Part shown: positions 34,147 to 43,509 of the stretch, piece by piece
Numbering within the stretch: position 1 is the first letter of the stretch
How the letters are laid out: each line of letters opens with the position of its first letter
Origin: HXMU1420-2 sp040830545
Lineage (GTDB): Bacteria > Pseudomonadota > Alphaproteobacteria > Rhodobacterales > Rhodobacteraceae
Length of the DNA stretch: 64,000 nucleotides
Direction: 5' to 3'
Assembly: GCA_040830545.1 (NCBI GenBank)
Contig: JBFOMB010000008.1
Coordinates: 135,361-199,360 of the forward strand
Notes under the pieces: model-generated
What the model was told of the DNA's origin: nothing
Databases searched by the model: none
What the model saw: only the letters and a program-made list of their open reading frames with translations
Made by a program: the position numbers and the translations under genes

Positions 34147-35180
34147 TAAAATAGGTACCCACTGTAGTATTTTTCAAAAATACGGTCAAATTTTTCTGAC
34201 AAATCATTTGCCTTATACAAGTTTGGTTTCGCTAAGTTCTGGGGTTTTCCATTTTGTACTCCCGGAATGAATCTGTCATCTAGACAGTCTTTTGAGCTGC
34301 GCGGAGTCAAAACACTGTTTGGGAAATCAATATGAATATCAATTGTTAGGCTATCTCGCCGATGGTCCAGAACGCTATAGCTGATCAAACCATCTGCACA
34401 CCCAGAATGCCATGAGCCTTTCTGATGTTGCTGACTCAGCTTGACCCAACAGTTCCAGCTCGCAATCTCATAGGGTTTAAACTCTTTGTTTGGATCAGTT
34501 GAAAACGGAACGACAAACATGTAGCCGTCGTAAAACAGCGTGTCATCAATGCTCTGCGGGCCTTCAAGACTGTTTGGGGTTCTAAAATATGCGACTGTAA
34601 ACTTAATCACGCCTTCCGTGAAAAAATCAAATCGAAGCACGATCCCATCGTATGTAGCTTCGGCCACGTCGTATGTGTAAAGGTAGTCCTTTGAAATTTC
34701 GAAAATATAGGCTGTAACCTCTTCTTTCGCGTTGCTGACTTGATAAAGATTGGAAAGGGCTATCGCATTTTGCCGTTCTTTGACGTGTTGCGCCTTAAGT
34801 AAAACGTCCTTGTATTCACGAGTCATCGCTAGCGAACGCACGAAGTGGTCTACAAATCGAAACGCTGTATCAGGAATAGTTCCGTGCCTGTCCCAATCGA
34901 CCAAATGATCGTATGTAAGGCGTCGGTCCCTAGCTAATATCTTGTTCCCACTTGCATCATCGAATTTTCGCATAATGACATCTCGCGTGGCCATCCAGCG
35001 AAATTTGGAGCGTTTAAGCCTCTGTCTTTCAACTTCCTGAAAGACTTTGAGAATTTCCAGGCATGCACTTTTCCAATCCGGCGAGAACGTCATCGCCGTA
35101 GGGACTGTATCCTTGCTGAGACGACGTTTGCGGTGATTTTCCGCAAATAATTGAAAGGAAATAACGTTCTCTGGACACAT
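34146..35180 (-). CDS. Unknown 344-residue protein paired with the ankyrin protein
   Basis: A soluble protein with a helical, basic N-terminal half (about 30-150, rich in K/R with RRLTYDHLVDWDRHG) and a beta-rich, aromatic C-terminal half (about 155-290: YDGIVLRFDFFTEGVIKFTVAYF, then CWVKLSQQHQKGSWHSGCADG). No signal peptide or known motif. ATG 35178-35180 has a weak ribosome site, so a start at codon 30 is also possible. It appears to be independent cargo of the element; a defence, toxin or effector role is possible but not shown. Confidence 0.6.
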   Translation of the reverse strand: MCPENVISFQLFAENHRKRRLSKDTVPTAMTFSPDWKSACLEILKVFQEVERQRLKRSKFRWMATRDVIMRKFDDASGNKILARDRRLTYDHLVDWDRHGTIPDTAFRFVDHFVRSLAMTREYKDVLLKAQHVKERQNAIALSNLYQVSNAKEEVTAYIFEISKDYLYTYDVAEATYDGIVLRFDFFTEGVIKFTVAYFRTPNSLEGPQSIDDTLFYDGYMFVVPFSTDPNKEFKPYEIASWNCWVKLSQQHQKGSWHSGCADGLISYSVLDHRRDSLTIDIHIDFPNSVLTPRSSKDCLDDRFIPGVQNGKPQNLAKPNLYKANDLSEKFDRIFEKYYSGYLF

Positions 35181-35232
35181 GGGCCGAACCTAACAGGCGG
35201 CTCATACTGAAACCAGCCAAAGGAGAGATTTC

Positions 35233-35358
35233 ATGGCCAAGACAGAGAATGTGAAAATTGGACAACAAATTGCGCAAAGCGGGCGGCCAACACCTGACTT
35301 ATCGCGTCTGCCTACTCCAGTCCGTCAAGACGTCCAGAGCGGCTTGAAAGGTAAGTAA
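35233..35358 (+). CDS. 41-residue small protein upstream of the coupling-protein genes
   Basis: ATG 35233 follows AAAGGAGAG and encodes a polar 41-residue peptide rich in Q, R, P and S (MAKTENVKIGQQIAQSGRPT...). It is the first gene of the rightward transfer group and is followed by a strong hairpin. The ribosome site and position favour a true small gene. Function unknown. Confidence 0.5.
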   Translation: MAKTENVKIGQQIAQSGRPTPDLSRLPTPVRQDVQSGLKGK

Positions 35359-35366
35359 GGCCACGG

Positions 35367-35389
35367 GCTGGCGCAGTCGCTGCGCCAGC
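35367..35389 (+). terminator. Perfect 10-bp stem-loop before the transfer genes
   Basis: Arms GCTGGCGCAG and CTGCGCCAGC around TCG. No T-run follows; TTTAGGAGA, the ribosome site of the next gene, comes about ten bases later. It may be a partial terminator or attenuator limiting expression of the coupling protein relative to the small upstream protein. Confidence 0.5.
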
Positions 35390-35408
35390 TCTCCTTTAGG
35401 AGAACGAC

Positions 35409-35693
35409 ATGGGTCCCTCAAAATCCCCAATGACTGCATCAGCAGGCGGTGTCGCCTGGATGCTGGCAGCCGTGGCAGCGTTCTGGGCAGTGCCGGAATT
35501 AAACGCCCACACCAATGCTTTCATCGCTGAATTGATCTTCAACTACACGTCTGATCCTCAAGTCGCTAGCTGGATGCGATGGGGCTGGATGGCAATTCTC
35601 TGGTTGCTCGTCTTTCATCTCGTGCGGGCGGTGCTGAGCTTTGCTCTGTCAGTCTGGCTGATGCGTCTGGTTGAGGCGCTGTTTCGCAAATGA
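35409..35693 (+). CDS. Small membrane protein preceding TraG/VirD4
   Basis: A 94-residue protein with two hydrophobic segments (GGVAWMLAAVAAFWAVPEL and WMRWGWMAILWLLVFHLVRAVLSFALSVWL). Its stop overlaps the coupling-protein start as ATGA. The coupling protein lacks an N-terminal membrane segment, so this gene may supply the anchor in trans, a split of the usual VirD4 layout. That role is inferred from position and topology. Confidence 0.65.
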   Translation: MGPSKSPMTASAGGVAWMLAAVAAFWAVPELNAHTNAFIAELIFNYTSDPQVASWMRWGWMAILWLLVFHLVRAVLSFALSVWLMRLVEALFRK

Positions 35694-37306
35694 CTTCGAA
35701 CAACGAAATCACCCCTTTTGGCTCTGCTGAGTGGGCGAGTCCGAGGCAGGCAGAGAAAGTCGGTCTGTTCCGCTTCCATGAGAATGCGCATTACACGGGC
35801 CATCTCGGCAAGCAGAACCTATACTTTAACGGCGATGGCGGTGTGCTGGATTTTGCGGGCGCGCGCGCAGGCAAAGGCACCTGTTTCATCATTCAGAATA
35901 TCTGCGCGGGACTGGGACGCAAACGGACCCAGATCATTCTCGCCTGTAAGGGCGACCTGCCCCAGATCGCCGCAAACCAAACCGCTGACAACAAGGCAGT
36001 TTATTGCTGGAACCTTGAAGGGCGAGACGGCCTGCTACTCGATAGTCTCAACCCGCTGGAACCTTTGACGGCTTCCTCGCCGACACTTCAGGCCGATATC
36101 AAAACGGTTGTGCAGGGACTGATCCCGCCCAGTGGTGACGGCAAGGCCAAATACTTCGAAGGGCGTGCCCGCGATGTGATGGAAGGACTGCTCTATGCTC
36201 TGACTTTGAGAGACGGCGAAGCGACACTTCCGGCGCTCTACCAGGTCATCAACCTTGCTCTGATCGGAGGGTCGGGCTGGTCGGACTTTGCTGATGATAT
36301 GAGCGCTGCTGCTTCTCCTCTGTGCTTTCGGATCAGGAAAGAGATTGAGGTTTTTCATGCTGATCCGCACGGCGCAATGAAAGACATCATCGGCGAGGTG
36401 ACAAACGCCGTTTCGTGTCTGAGTGATCCCAATCTGATGCGGGTCGTCTCTCCGCCATTCAATTGTTCGATTGCAGATGATTTGTGCGGGAAAGACCGCT
36501 TTGCGAACCTCTTCATTGTATGTGAAGCCGAACGAATGGTTACCCATGCGCCCATCATCAAGGCGATGTTGAGCGCATTGTTTGTGACCAAGGCAAGAAA
36601 GCCCGATGCCCCGCGCCAGGAATGGGTGCTGGATGAGTGTGCGTTGCTCGGCGGCTTTGATCTGGTGCCGAAGTTGTTTTCTTATGGTGCGGGTCTGGGT
36701 ATTCGCCCCTGGGCAATCTTCCAGAACCCGGCGCAGATGGATGTGCTGGGACACAAAGCCCGCCAGATCATTATGGCGAGTGCGCAGCTTCAGCGCTTCT
36801 ATGGGATACGGGAACCTGACACCGCCCGTCTGCTCTCAGAGATGATTGGCGACCAGACCCTGGAGATTGATGATGAACTCGTCCAAGGCCGCGCCGATGT
36901 AGACAGGCGCAAGCTTTGGAATGCGGTCATGCACGGGGCTGATCCCTTCGCCGTGGTGAAGGAACTTCACCAGAAAGAGTATGAGACCAGCCACAAGCGC
37001 AAACTGCGCCGCCGTCTGGTCAATCCTGATGAGATCAGACACCTGCCACACAACAACCACCTGGTCTTCACAGATGGCCTGTCAGGACCGCTGCTCGCAG
37101 AGCGCACACCGTACTGGCAGCAACGATGGATGGCGGGGCGCTATCTCGGTGATCCTTATCATCCGCCAACCGACAGCGTGATCGTTCAGACAAGATGGGG
37201 CGCGCGTCGTCGCGCGATTGTCACCGAACCTGTCCCGCAAGAGTTTGCACACCTTCCCCAGTACCGGGACGGGATGTGGTCTTACATCGAGGGGTTCAAG
37301 CCATGA
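35690..37306 (+). CDS. VirD4/TraG-type coupling protein (T4CP)
   Basis: A 538-residue ATPase that would deliver the relaxase-DNA complex to a host or helper type IV secretion channel. Walker A is GARAGKGT (57-64); Walker B is EWVLDECALLG near residue 310, followed by YGAGLGIRPWAIFQNPAQM as in the TraG/VirD4 family. The N-terminal transmembrane pair of VirD4 is missing; the preceding small membrane protein may replace it. No VirB genes are present. The gene lies about 29 kb from the relaxase gene, unusual for a mobilization module and perhaps the result of cargo insertion between them. Confidence 0.88.
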   Translation: MTSNNEITPFGSAEWASPRQAEKVGLFRFHENAHYTGHLGKQNLYFNGDGGVLDFAGARAGKGTCFIIQNICAGLGRKRTQIILACKGDLPQIAANQTADNKAVYCWNLEGRDGLLLDSLNPLEPLTASSPTLQADIKTVVQGLIPPSGDGKAKYFEGRARDVMEGLLYALTLRDGEATLPALYQVINLALIGGSGWSDFADDMSAAASPLCFRIRKEIEVFHADPHGAMKDIIGEVTNAVSCLSDPNLMRVVSPPFNCSIADDLCGKDRFANLFIVCEAERMVTHAPIIKAMLSALFVTKARKPDAPRQEWVLDECALLGGFDLVPKLFSYGAGLGIRPWAIFQNPAQMDVLGHKARQIIMASAQLQRFYGIREPDTARLLSEMIGDQTLEIDDELVQGRADVDRRKLWNAVMHGADPFAVVKELHQKEYETSHKRKLRRRLVNPDEIRHLPHNNHLVFTDGLSGPLLAERTPYWQQRWMAGRYLGDPYHPPTDSVIVQTRWGARRRAIVTEPVPQEFAHLPQYRDGMWSYIEGFKP

Positions 37307-37308
37307 GT

Positions 37309-37599
37309 TTACTTCTTCTCAACCAGATTGCCCTTGAGCACTTCCCGCAGATCAAAGCGATGATTGTAGGTGTCATAGAAGCGGCGCATATCTCGCTCGG
37401 CCTGATCTTGGGTATGAAGGATGTGTTTCAACGTGCATGTCAGGCCGTTCCTAAGGGCAGTGCCCATACTTTCTGTCAGAACACCTGCCGCGACAAACTG
37501 CGGGTCGGCTCCGTCTTTGATGGCCTGCTCAGTAAGCTCTTTGATCGCATCCAACAGGCTGTCGTAATCATAATCATTGGGGGTCGGTTCAGTGGTCAA
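37309..37599 (-). CDS. Hypothetical acidic protein, TTG start
   Basis: A 96-residue acidic, helical protein starting at TTG 37597-37599 after TTAGGAG (MTTEPTPNDYDYDSLLDAI). It converges on the coupling-protein gene with a 2-base gap. The start region overlaps that of the divergent gene on the other strand by eight bases. No family recognised. The opposite-strand frame here looks like a shadow. Confidence 0.5.
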   Translation of the reverse strand: MTTEPTPNDYDYDSLLDAIKELTEQAIKDGADPQFVAAGVLTESMGTALRNGLTCTLKHILHTQDQAERDMRRFYDTYNHRFDLREVLKGNLVEKK

Positions 37600-38095
37600 T
37601 GAATCTCCTAACGCTAACGACAAAATCGTATCAAAGTTCGATTCCGCGACGCAAATTTTGCGAAGAGATCAGCTTGAGATGCGCATAAATCTGGTGGTCG
37701 ATCAGGACACCCGGCGCGGGCTGGAAGAGCGGTTCCTGAACCTGAAGAACCGCACGCCAGAAAACGATCCCGTCATGACTAAGGCTGAAGCCGCTTATGT
37801 GGATCGCCACCTCAAGCCGGAGCCCGACCTCAAGCTAGAGATGGACTATGCGGGTTACGACTATGAGCACACGGTCGAGTTACTCAAACATGATTTTCAC
37901 GGAACAGCTGAAGCGAGCCAATTGAAGGATAGATTCCACGAACGGAAAGAAAACGATCTGCGGACGCTGGAACGCGACACCGACCAAACGCTTCAGCGTG
38001 AAAAAGAGAACGGCATCACCCGCGAAGAGTTTTTCAAGAACCGCAACGGCATCACGTCTCACCAGTTCAAGCGTGCTGTTGGGAGAGGTCGGTGA
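37592..38095 (+). CDS. Hypothetical charged protein of the transfer region
   Basis: A 167-residue, highly charged protein, mostly helical (DQDTRRGLEERFLNLKNRTPENDPVMTKAEAAYVDRHL; C-terminus SHQFKRAVGRGR). I prefer GTG 37592 with GGGGG upstream; TTG 37577 is the alternative. No motif recognised. It lies between the coupling protein and the recombinase, a region of small mobile-element genes. Confidence 0.55.
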   Translation: MVNESPNANDKIVSKFDSATQILRRDQLEMRINLVVDQDTRRGLEERFLNLKNRTPENDPVMTKAEAAYVDRHLKPEPDLKLEMDYAGYDYEHTVELLKHDFHGTAEASQLKDRFHERKENDLRTLERDTDQTLQREKENGITREEFFKNRNGITSHQFKRAVGRGR

Positions 38096-38260
38096 ATATC
38101 AGGAACCTCTAATATTCTGAATAGAAACACTTTTTGGTTGAAAGGGAGAAACACCATGTGATATGTTCACTATATGTTCTTTTGCGGTGAAAGCGATCCC
38201 GCAAATTGAACAGACACACATCCTGACAACTGAACCCCCAACCAAGGAAAGGAGCATTCC

Positions 38261-38566
38261 ATGGAACGAACACCTGCACCCATTCAACCTATTGAGACCC
38301 TCCGTGACGGTCGTCTCAAAGCCACCATCTGGGAGAATAGCGGTCAGTCCGGCCTCTATCACAGCGTCACCCTCGCCAAGACCTTCGAAGACCGTGACGG
38401 CAAACTCCAGGACAGCAATTCCTTTACAGGTGCTGAGCTGCTGCGGGTAGCTGAGTTGGCGCGTGAAGCCCACAGCTATGTCCGCGAAGCGCGCCGCGAT
38501 ATGGCCGCCGAACAACAGCAAGAGCCTGCGAACAAACGACCTAGACCGAACGGGCGAGGACGTTGA
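38261..38566 (+). CDS. Conserved small mobile-element protein
   Basis: A 101-residue protein with a beta-rich core (GRLKATIWENSGQSGLYHSVTLAKTFEDRDGKLQDSNSF) and a basic tail (KRPRPNGRGR). I recall similar proteins on many proteobacterial plasmids and integrative elements, where their function is unknown; the family resembles small single-strand DNA-binding-like or KfrB-like accessory proteins only superficially. Ribosome site AAAGGAG precedes the ATG. A hairpin follows it. Confidence 0.7.
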   Translation: MERTPAPIQPIETLRDGRLKATIWENSGQSGLYHSVTLAKTFEDRDGKLQDSNSFTGAELLRVAELAREAHSYVREARRDMAAEQQQEPANKRPRPNGRGR

Positions 38567-38573
38567 GCAAGAC

Positions 38574-38609
38574 GGACGGACGCTTGGCTGTGTGGGGCCG
38601 CGTCCGTCC
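38574..38609 (+). terminator. Hairpin after the 101-residue gene
   Basis: Arms GGACGGACGC (38574-38583) and GCGTCCGTCC (38600-38609) are perfect inverse complements with a 16-base loop, eight bases past the stop. No T-run. Candidate terminator or processing hairpin upstream of the recombinase transcript. Confidence 0.45.
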
Positions 38610-38653
38610 TGATCTCATTCAAGAACAATAACAAAAACAAGAAAGGCAAAGCC

Positions 38654-38983
38654 ATGAGAGATAGAGGACACATCAAAGCAACAAAGGTTATGAATCAAGC
38701 GGTTGGACCGCCAAAGGATGAGCCGGACCGTCTGCTGGAGACATACGGTCATCATCTGGATGATGATGATTTGATTGAGCCCCAGCAGAAAGAACTCCTG
38801 ATGGCGCTCTGGCAGATCATGCGCAGCTTTGCTGAGCTGGGGTTCAGCGTGAAGTCTGGGGATAAGCTCTACGAAGGCGCTGACCATAGCTTCGATGATG
38901 TGGTAAGATACATCACACTTGAGACGACAGCGCCTGAAACAGTGGCTCCCCAAAACCCACGAACAAAGCAGGAGCAGCCATGA
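38654..38983 (+). CDS. Hypothetical protein coupled to the serine recombinase
   Basis: A 109-residue acidic protein (DRLLETYGHHLDDDDLIEPQQKELLMALWQIMRSFAELGF). Its TGA overlaps the recombinase ATG as ATGA, so it is translated with the recombinase. Size and position would suit a recombination directionality factor or regulator, but it lacks a recognisable winged-helix or helix-turn-helix motif. Ribosome site AAAGG. Confidence 0.6.
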   Translation: MRDRGHIKATKVMNQAVGPPKDEPDRLLETYGHHLDDDDLIEPQQKELLMALWQIMRSFAELGFSVKSGDKLYEGADHSFDDVVRYITLETTAPETVAPQNPRTKQEQP

Positions 38984-40656
38984 GTGCAGAACAATTTGCC
39001 ATTGCAGGTCAGAACGCAAACCAGACGAAGGCCGTCATTTATTGCCGTGTCTCATCACGCGCACAAGAAAGCGAAGGCCACGGCCTTGAGTCTCAGGAAA
39101 CCCGTTGTCGCCAGCACGCTGCCGCCAAAGGTTATGAGGTCGCTGCGGTCTTTCCCGATACAATCACAGGCGGCGGGGACTTTATGAAGCGTCCAGGCAT
39201 GGTCGCACTGCTCAGCTTTCTTGATGCCCAGCCTGATGAGCGCTTTGTCGTGATCTTCGATGATCTCAAACGCTTTGCCCGCGACACGCGCTTTCATCTG
39301 GATTTGAGAGAAGCTTTTCGTTTGCGCGGTGCCAAAATTGAATGCCTGAACTTCAAGTTTGATGAGACGCCCGAAGGTGAGTTCATCGAGACGATCATGG
39401 CAGCGCAGGGGGCATTGGAGCGCAAGCAGAACGGACGGCAGGTTGCGCAGAAGATGCGCGCCCGCATGGAAAACGGGTACTGGATTCATTATCCGCCGAT
39501 TGGCTACTGCTATGAGACGATCAAGGGACGCGGCAAGGTGCTCGTGCCGCATCAGCCTTTTGCAGACATGGTGAGAGAGGCCTTCGAAGGTTATGCCTCG
39601 GGTCGCTTTCAGACACAGGCTGAGATCAAGCGCTTCTTTGAAAGCCTGCCTGCCTTCCCAAGAAACAATAAAGGCATCATCACGCAGCAGCGGGTCACAG
39701 ACATGCTGACCCACCCCATCTATACGGGATACATCTGTAGCGAGCGTTATGGCATTGACTGGCTGAAAGGCCAGCACGAGGCCTTAATCTCTCTCGCAAC
39801 ATTCGAAAAGGTACAGGAGAGACGCGGAGGCACTGCCCGTGCGCCTCTGCGTAAAAGCAAGGACGATGACTTCGCCTTGCGCGGCATGGTCGTATGCTGC
39901 GAGTGCGACGTGCCTCTGCGCTCTTCATGGTCCACAGGCCGCACCAAGCGCTATCCGTACTATCTGTGTCAGACCAAAACATGCAGCCAGTATGGCAAGT
40001 CCATTGCCAGAGACACACTGGAGAGCGATGTCGGAGACCTCGTGAAATCACTGCAACCGACCAAAGGGCTGATCACACTTGCAACCGAGATGTTCCGTGA
40101 TGCGTGGGCAAGTCTGAGAGAACAAGCAGCCGAAAATGCCGCCGCTGCAAAGCTGAAAATCCAAGACATCGACAAACAAACCGAGACTTTGCTCGGACGG
40201 ATTATGGAGTCGTCCAACCTAGCCGTCATCGAAACCTATGAATCGAAGATTGGAGAACTGAACAAACAGAAAGCGCTATGGCTGGAAAACCTCGAAAATC
40301 AGAGTGAGCCGAAAGGCAGCATGGTCGAAAAACTAGAACCGGCCCTCACATTCCTCTCAAACCCTTGGAAAATATGGGAAAGTGGCAGTGTCGCAGCACG
40401 TAGATTAGTGCTCAAACTGGCCTTCACAGACCGCATCAGATACTGCCGAAATGAAGGTGCTAGAACCGCCGATTTAGCGTTTCCGTTCAAAGCTTTAGGA
40501 GGGGTTACAGACCCTCAAGTCTTTTATGGTGCCGCTGAAGGGACTCGAACCCCCGACCCCATCATTACGAATGACGTGCTCTACCAGCTGAGCTACAGCG
40601 GCCTGCCCAGTTCCACAGCATCAACAGGACCAAACGCCTGTTCACATGCGGAATAA
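38980..40656 (+). CDS. Large serine recombinase, integrase of the element
   Basis: A 558-residue site-specific recombinase. The resolvase domain opens with VIYCRVSSRAQE, nucleophile S25. A recombinase domain follows (about 165-290: GYWIHYPPIGYCYE, ITQQRVTDMLTHPIYTGYI), then a zinc ribbon with CCEC and CQTKTC (about 305-335) and a coiled coil. The last 41 residues (AAEGTRTPDPIITNDVLYQLSYSG...) come from chromosomal DNA, mainly the tRNA-Thr gene read on the wrong strand, so the reading frame runs through attR. In the excised circle it would instead end FYG-SSAIHE, about 523 residues. The extra tail may or may not affect activity. Confidence 0.92.
   Translation: MSAEQFAIAGQNANQTKAVIYCRVSSRAQESEGHGLESQETRCRQHAAAKGYEVAAVFPDTITGGGDFMKRPGMVALLSFLDAQPDERFVVIFDDLKRFARDTRFHLDLREAFRLRGAKIECLNFKFDETPEGEFIETIMAAQGALERKQNGRQVAQKMRARMENGYWIHYPPIGYCYETIKGRGKVLVPHQPFADMVREAFEGYASGRFQTQAEIKRFFESLPAFPRNNKGIITQQRVTDMLTHPIYTGYICSERYGIDWLKGQHEALISLATFEKVQERRGGTARAPLRKSKDDDFALRGMVVCCECDVPLRSSWSTGRTKRYPYYLCQTKTCSQYGKSIARDTLESDVGDLVKSLQPTKGLITLATEMFRDAWASLREQAAENAAAAKLKIQDIDKQTETLLGRIMESSNLAVIETYESKIGELNKQKALWLENLENQSEPKGSMVEKLEPALTFLSNPWKIWESGSVAARRLVLKLAFTDRIRYCRNEGARTADLAFPFKALGGVTDPQVFYGAAEGTRTPDPIITNDVLYQLSYSGLPSSTASTGPNACSHAE
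40526..40529. other. Candidate attR (right crossover, ATGG)
   Basis: ATGG overlaps the encoded CCA end of tRNA-Thr (40527-40529 read on the minus strand) and matches 4702-4705. Integration here leaves the tRNA gene intact, including CCA, the normal outcome for tRNA-targeting elements. Confidence 0.5.
40527..40602 (-). tRNA. tRNA-Thr (anticodon CGT)
   Basis: A 76-base cloverleaf with encoded CCA. Acceptor GCCGCTG pairs with CAGCGGC; D arm GCTC...GAGC; anticodon stem CGTCA/TGATG around loop TTCGTAA; T loop TTCGAGT. Anticodon CGT reads ACG (Thr). The 3' end is the insertion target of the element. The recombinase frame overlaps the whole gene on the opposite strand, so its transcription would produce antisense RNA. 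Confidence 0.95.
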
Positions 40657-40729
40657 CGCGTTCGTTCCTTTATACAACCGGCCCAGACCCGACAAGGCAA
40701 AATCGATTGTGCTGGTCGGGCCCGGACGG

Positions 40730-42184
40730 TTAAGCGTTTTTCGCCTCTGAAGAAACCTCTTCGGCCTCCATCACCTCAATCGCAGGAACAGCGGACGTAT
40801 CAGCCGTGTCCGCTCCGGTGACCAGAGGCAGGATATGTGTGCCGGTGGCGGGCGTGACTTCTGGTGCCGGCGGCGTTTCCCAGGACAGAGTGTCAAACGC
40901 CTCGCACTGGTTGCACACCGGTTGCCATGTCGCGTGCGCGTGGTTGCAGTTGCTGCAGGTCCATTGCGGGCCGCGCGGTGCGCCGAGTGCACGGGTCAGC
41001 CAGCCCTGGATCACCGCATCCGACGCGCCTTTTCCTCGTTCAGCCGCAGCCATCAGCGTCAAAACGCGGGCATCGGGGTTGTTGTCAACCAGACCGCTCA
41101 GAACACGGTGCGCTTCGGGAAATTGTTCTGCCACGATCAGCAGCTCGGCCTGCACCAATTTGGCCTCGGGGTTTTCCGGATGCAGCTTGATCAGCTGCTC
41201 AAACCGCTTCACGCGATCCGCCGGTGATTCGTCCGGTACAATCTCGGCAAAGGCGGCGGCCAGTTCGGGATGCGGCTGCGCCTTCCAAGCCTTGGTGATC
41301 ACGCGCGTGGCGTTCTTGGCCTTGCCCATCTTGATATAGGAACGCGCTGCCATCGCTGCCGCCGGGATCAGGTCGGGCGACAGGCGGTTGGCCTGAATGG
41401 CGTCTTCCTGAGCTTCGATAGATGAATTTTCGTCCAGAATGTCGGTTGCTTCGGACAGGGCCAGCACAGCCTCGCGCCTTGTATAAACGTCGCGCGGCAG
41501 TGTGCCGGATTTCAGCTTGGCCCCCAGCGTGGCGCGTGCACCAGACCAGTCATGCGCCTGTGCCTGAAGGCGCAGCAGGGTGTCCTGCACCTCTTCGTGT
41601 TGCGGCTTCAGATCGAACGCCTTTTCCGCAAGCTTGCGTGCGGTTTCCGTGTCACCTTCGGCCAGTTTCTGTTTCATGATGCCGCGCACGCCCACGAAGC
41701 GCGTCCGGTCATTCTTGATCAGCGCCTTGTAAGTTTCCGTGGCCTTCTTGGTGTCACCCGACATCTCTGCCGCCTGTGCGGTCAGCAGGTTCGTCAGTTC
41801 CGGCTTCTGCAAATACCGTTCTGCGCGCGCGGCTTTGGTCATGGCCAACCGTGCTTCGCCTGAAGCCAGCGCCATCATGCCATCCGCCAGCGCCTGATAA
41901 CCCTTGCGTTCGCGCCCACGATCCCAATAGCGCGAAATCGCGGTGTCATCCCCGTTCAGGAATTTCAGAACCGCGACGAGGAACGACAGAAGCTTCAGGA
42001 ACAGCCAGACCAGCACCACCAGCACACCTGCCGCCAGCACGGTTTGCAGCGGGGTCAGCGAATATTCCATCCCCGCGTATTCCACTCGCAGGCCGCCGTC
42101 GGTTTCCATCAGGAACCCGGCACCCAGCGTCAGAAGGCCGACGATAGCGACAAACACCAATATTTTGACCAAAGACCACAGCAT
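40730..42184 (-). CDS. hemY: HemY-like inner-membrane TPR protein
   Basis: A 484-residue protein of the HemY family, associated with heme synthesis and quality control in proteobacteria; its biochemical role is not settled. Two N-terminal membrane segments (LVKILVFVAIVGLLTLGAGFL; LQTVLAAGVLVVLVWLFL) are followed by TPR-type helices (about 100-380). The C-terminus carries a zinc-ribbon-like WTCSNCNHAHATWQPVCNQCEAFDTLSW (two CxxC pairs), as in LapB/YciM. It follows the COG4223-type gene by 11 bases, and with hemD above it forms the usual alphaproteobacterial heme cluster. Confidence 0.88.
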   Translation of the reverse strand: MLWSLVKILVFVAIVGLLTLGAGFLMETDGGLRVEYAGMEYSLTPLQTVLAAGVLVVLVWLFLKLLSFLVAVLKFLNGDDTAISRYWDRGRERKGYQALADGMMALASGEARLAMTKAARAERYLQKPELTNLLTAQAAEMSGDTKKATETYKALIKNDRTRFVGVRGIMKQKLAEGDTETARKLAEKAFDLKPQHEEVQDTLLRLQAQAHDWSGARATLGAKLKSGTLPRDVYTRREAVLALSEATDILDENSSIEAQEDAIQANRLSPDLIPAAAMAARSYIKMGKAKNATRVITKAWKAQPHPELAAAFAEIVPDESPADRVKRFEQLIKLHPENPEAKLVQAELLIVAEQFPEAHRVLSGLVDNNPDARVLTLMAAAERGKGASDAVIQGWLTRALGAPRGPQWTCSNCNHAHATWQPVCNQCEAFDTLSWETPPAPEVTPATGTHILPLVTGADTADTSAVPAIEVMEAEEVSSEAKNA

Positions 42185-42195
42185 CGGTTCGTCCT

Positions 42196-43455
<1,260 letters not shown>

Positions 43456-43509
43456 CTTAATCGCACTCCGTGATTCTAATTCTGACTGGCCAAGAACTGC
43501 TCGACCAAA

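Larger units (their letters stand above)
4702..40529. mobile_element. Integrative mobilizable element in tRNA-Thr(CGT), carrying defence genes
   Basis: About 35.8 kb bounded by a shared ATGG (4702-4705 and 40526-40529). The right copy is the CCA end of tRNA-Thr read on the other strand. Inside lie a serine recombinase at the right end, MobC plus relaxase at the left end, a VirD4/TraG coupling protein, ArdA, and two large defence-type operons. No mating-pair formation genes are seen, so the element should be mobilizable rather than self-transmissible. The flanks carry ordinary catabolic and housekeeping genes. The limits are an inference from reading-frame logic, not from comparison with an empty site. 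Confidence 0.8.

Noticed and set aside
40554..40560. CGACCCC in the tRNA versus TGACCCC near 4656 as the att core
   Set aside because: Joining there does not restore a sensible recombinase end and would leave the tRNA partly on the element side; ATGG fits better.
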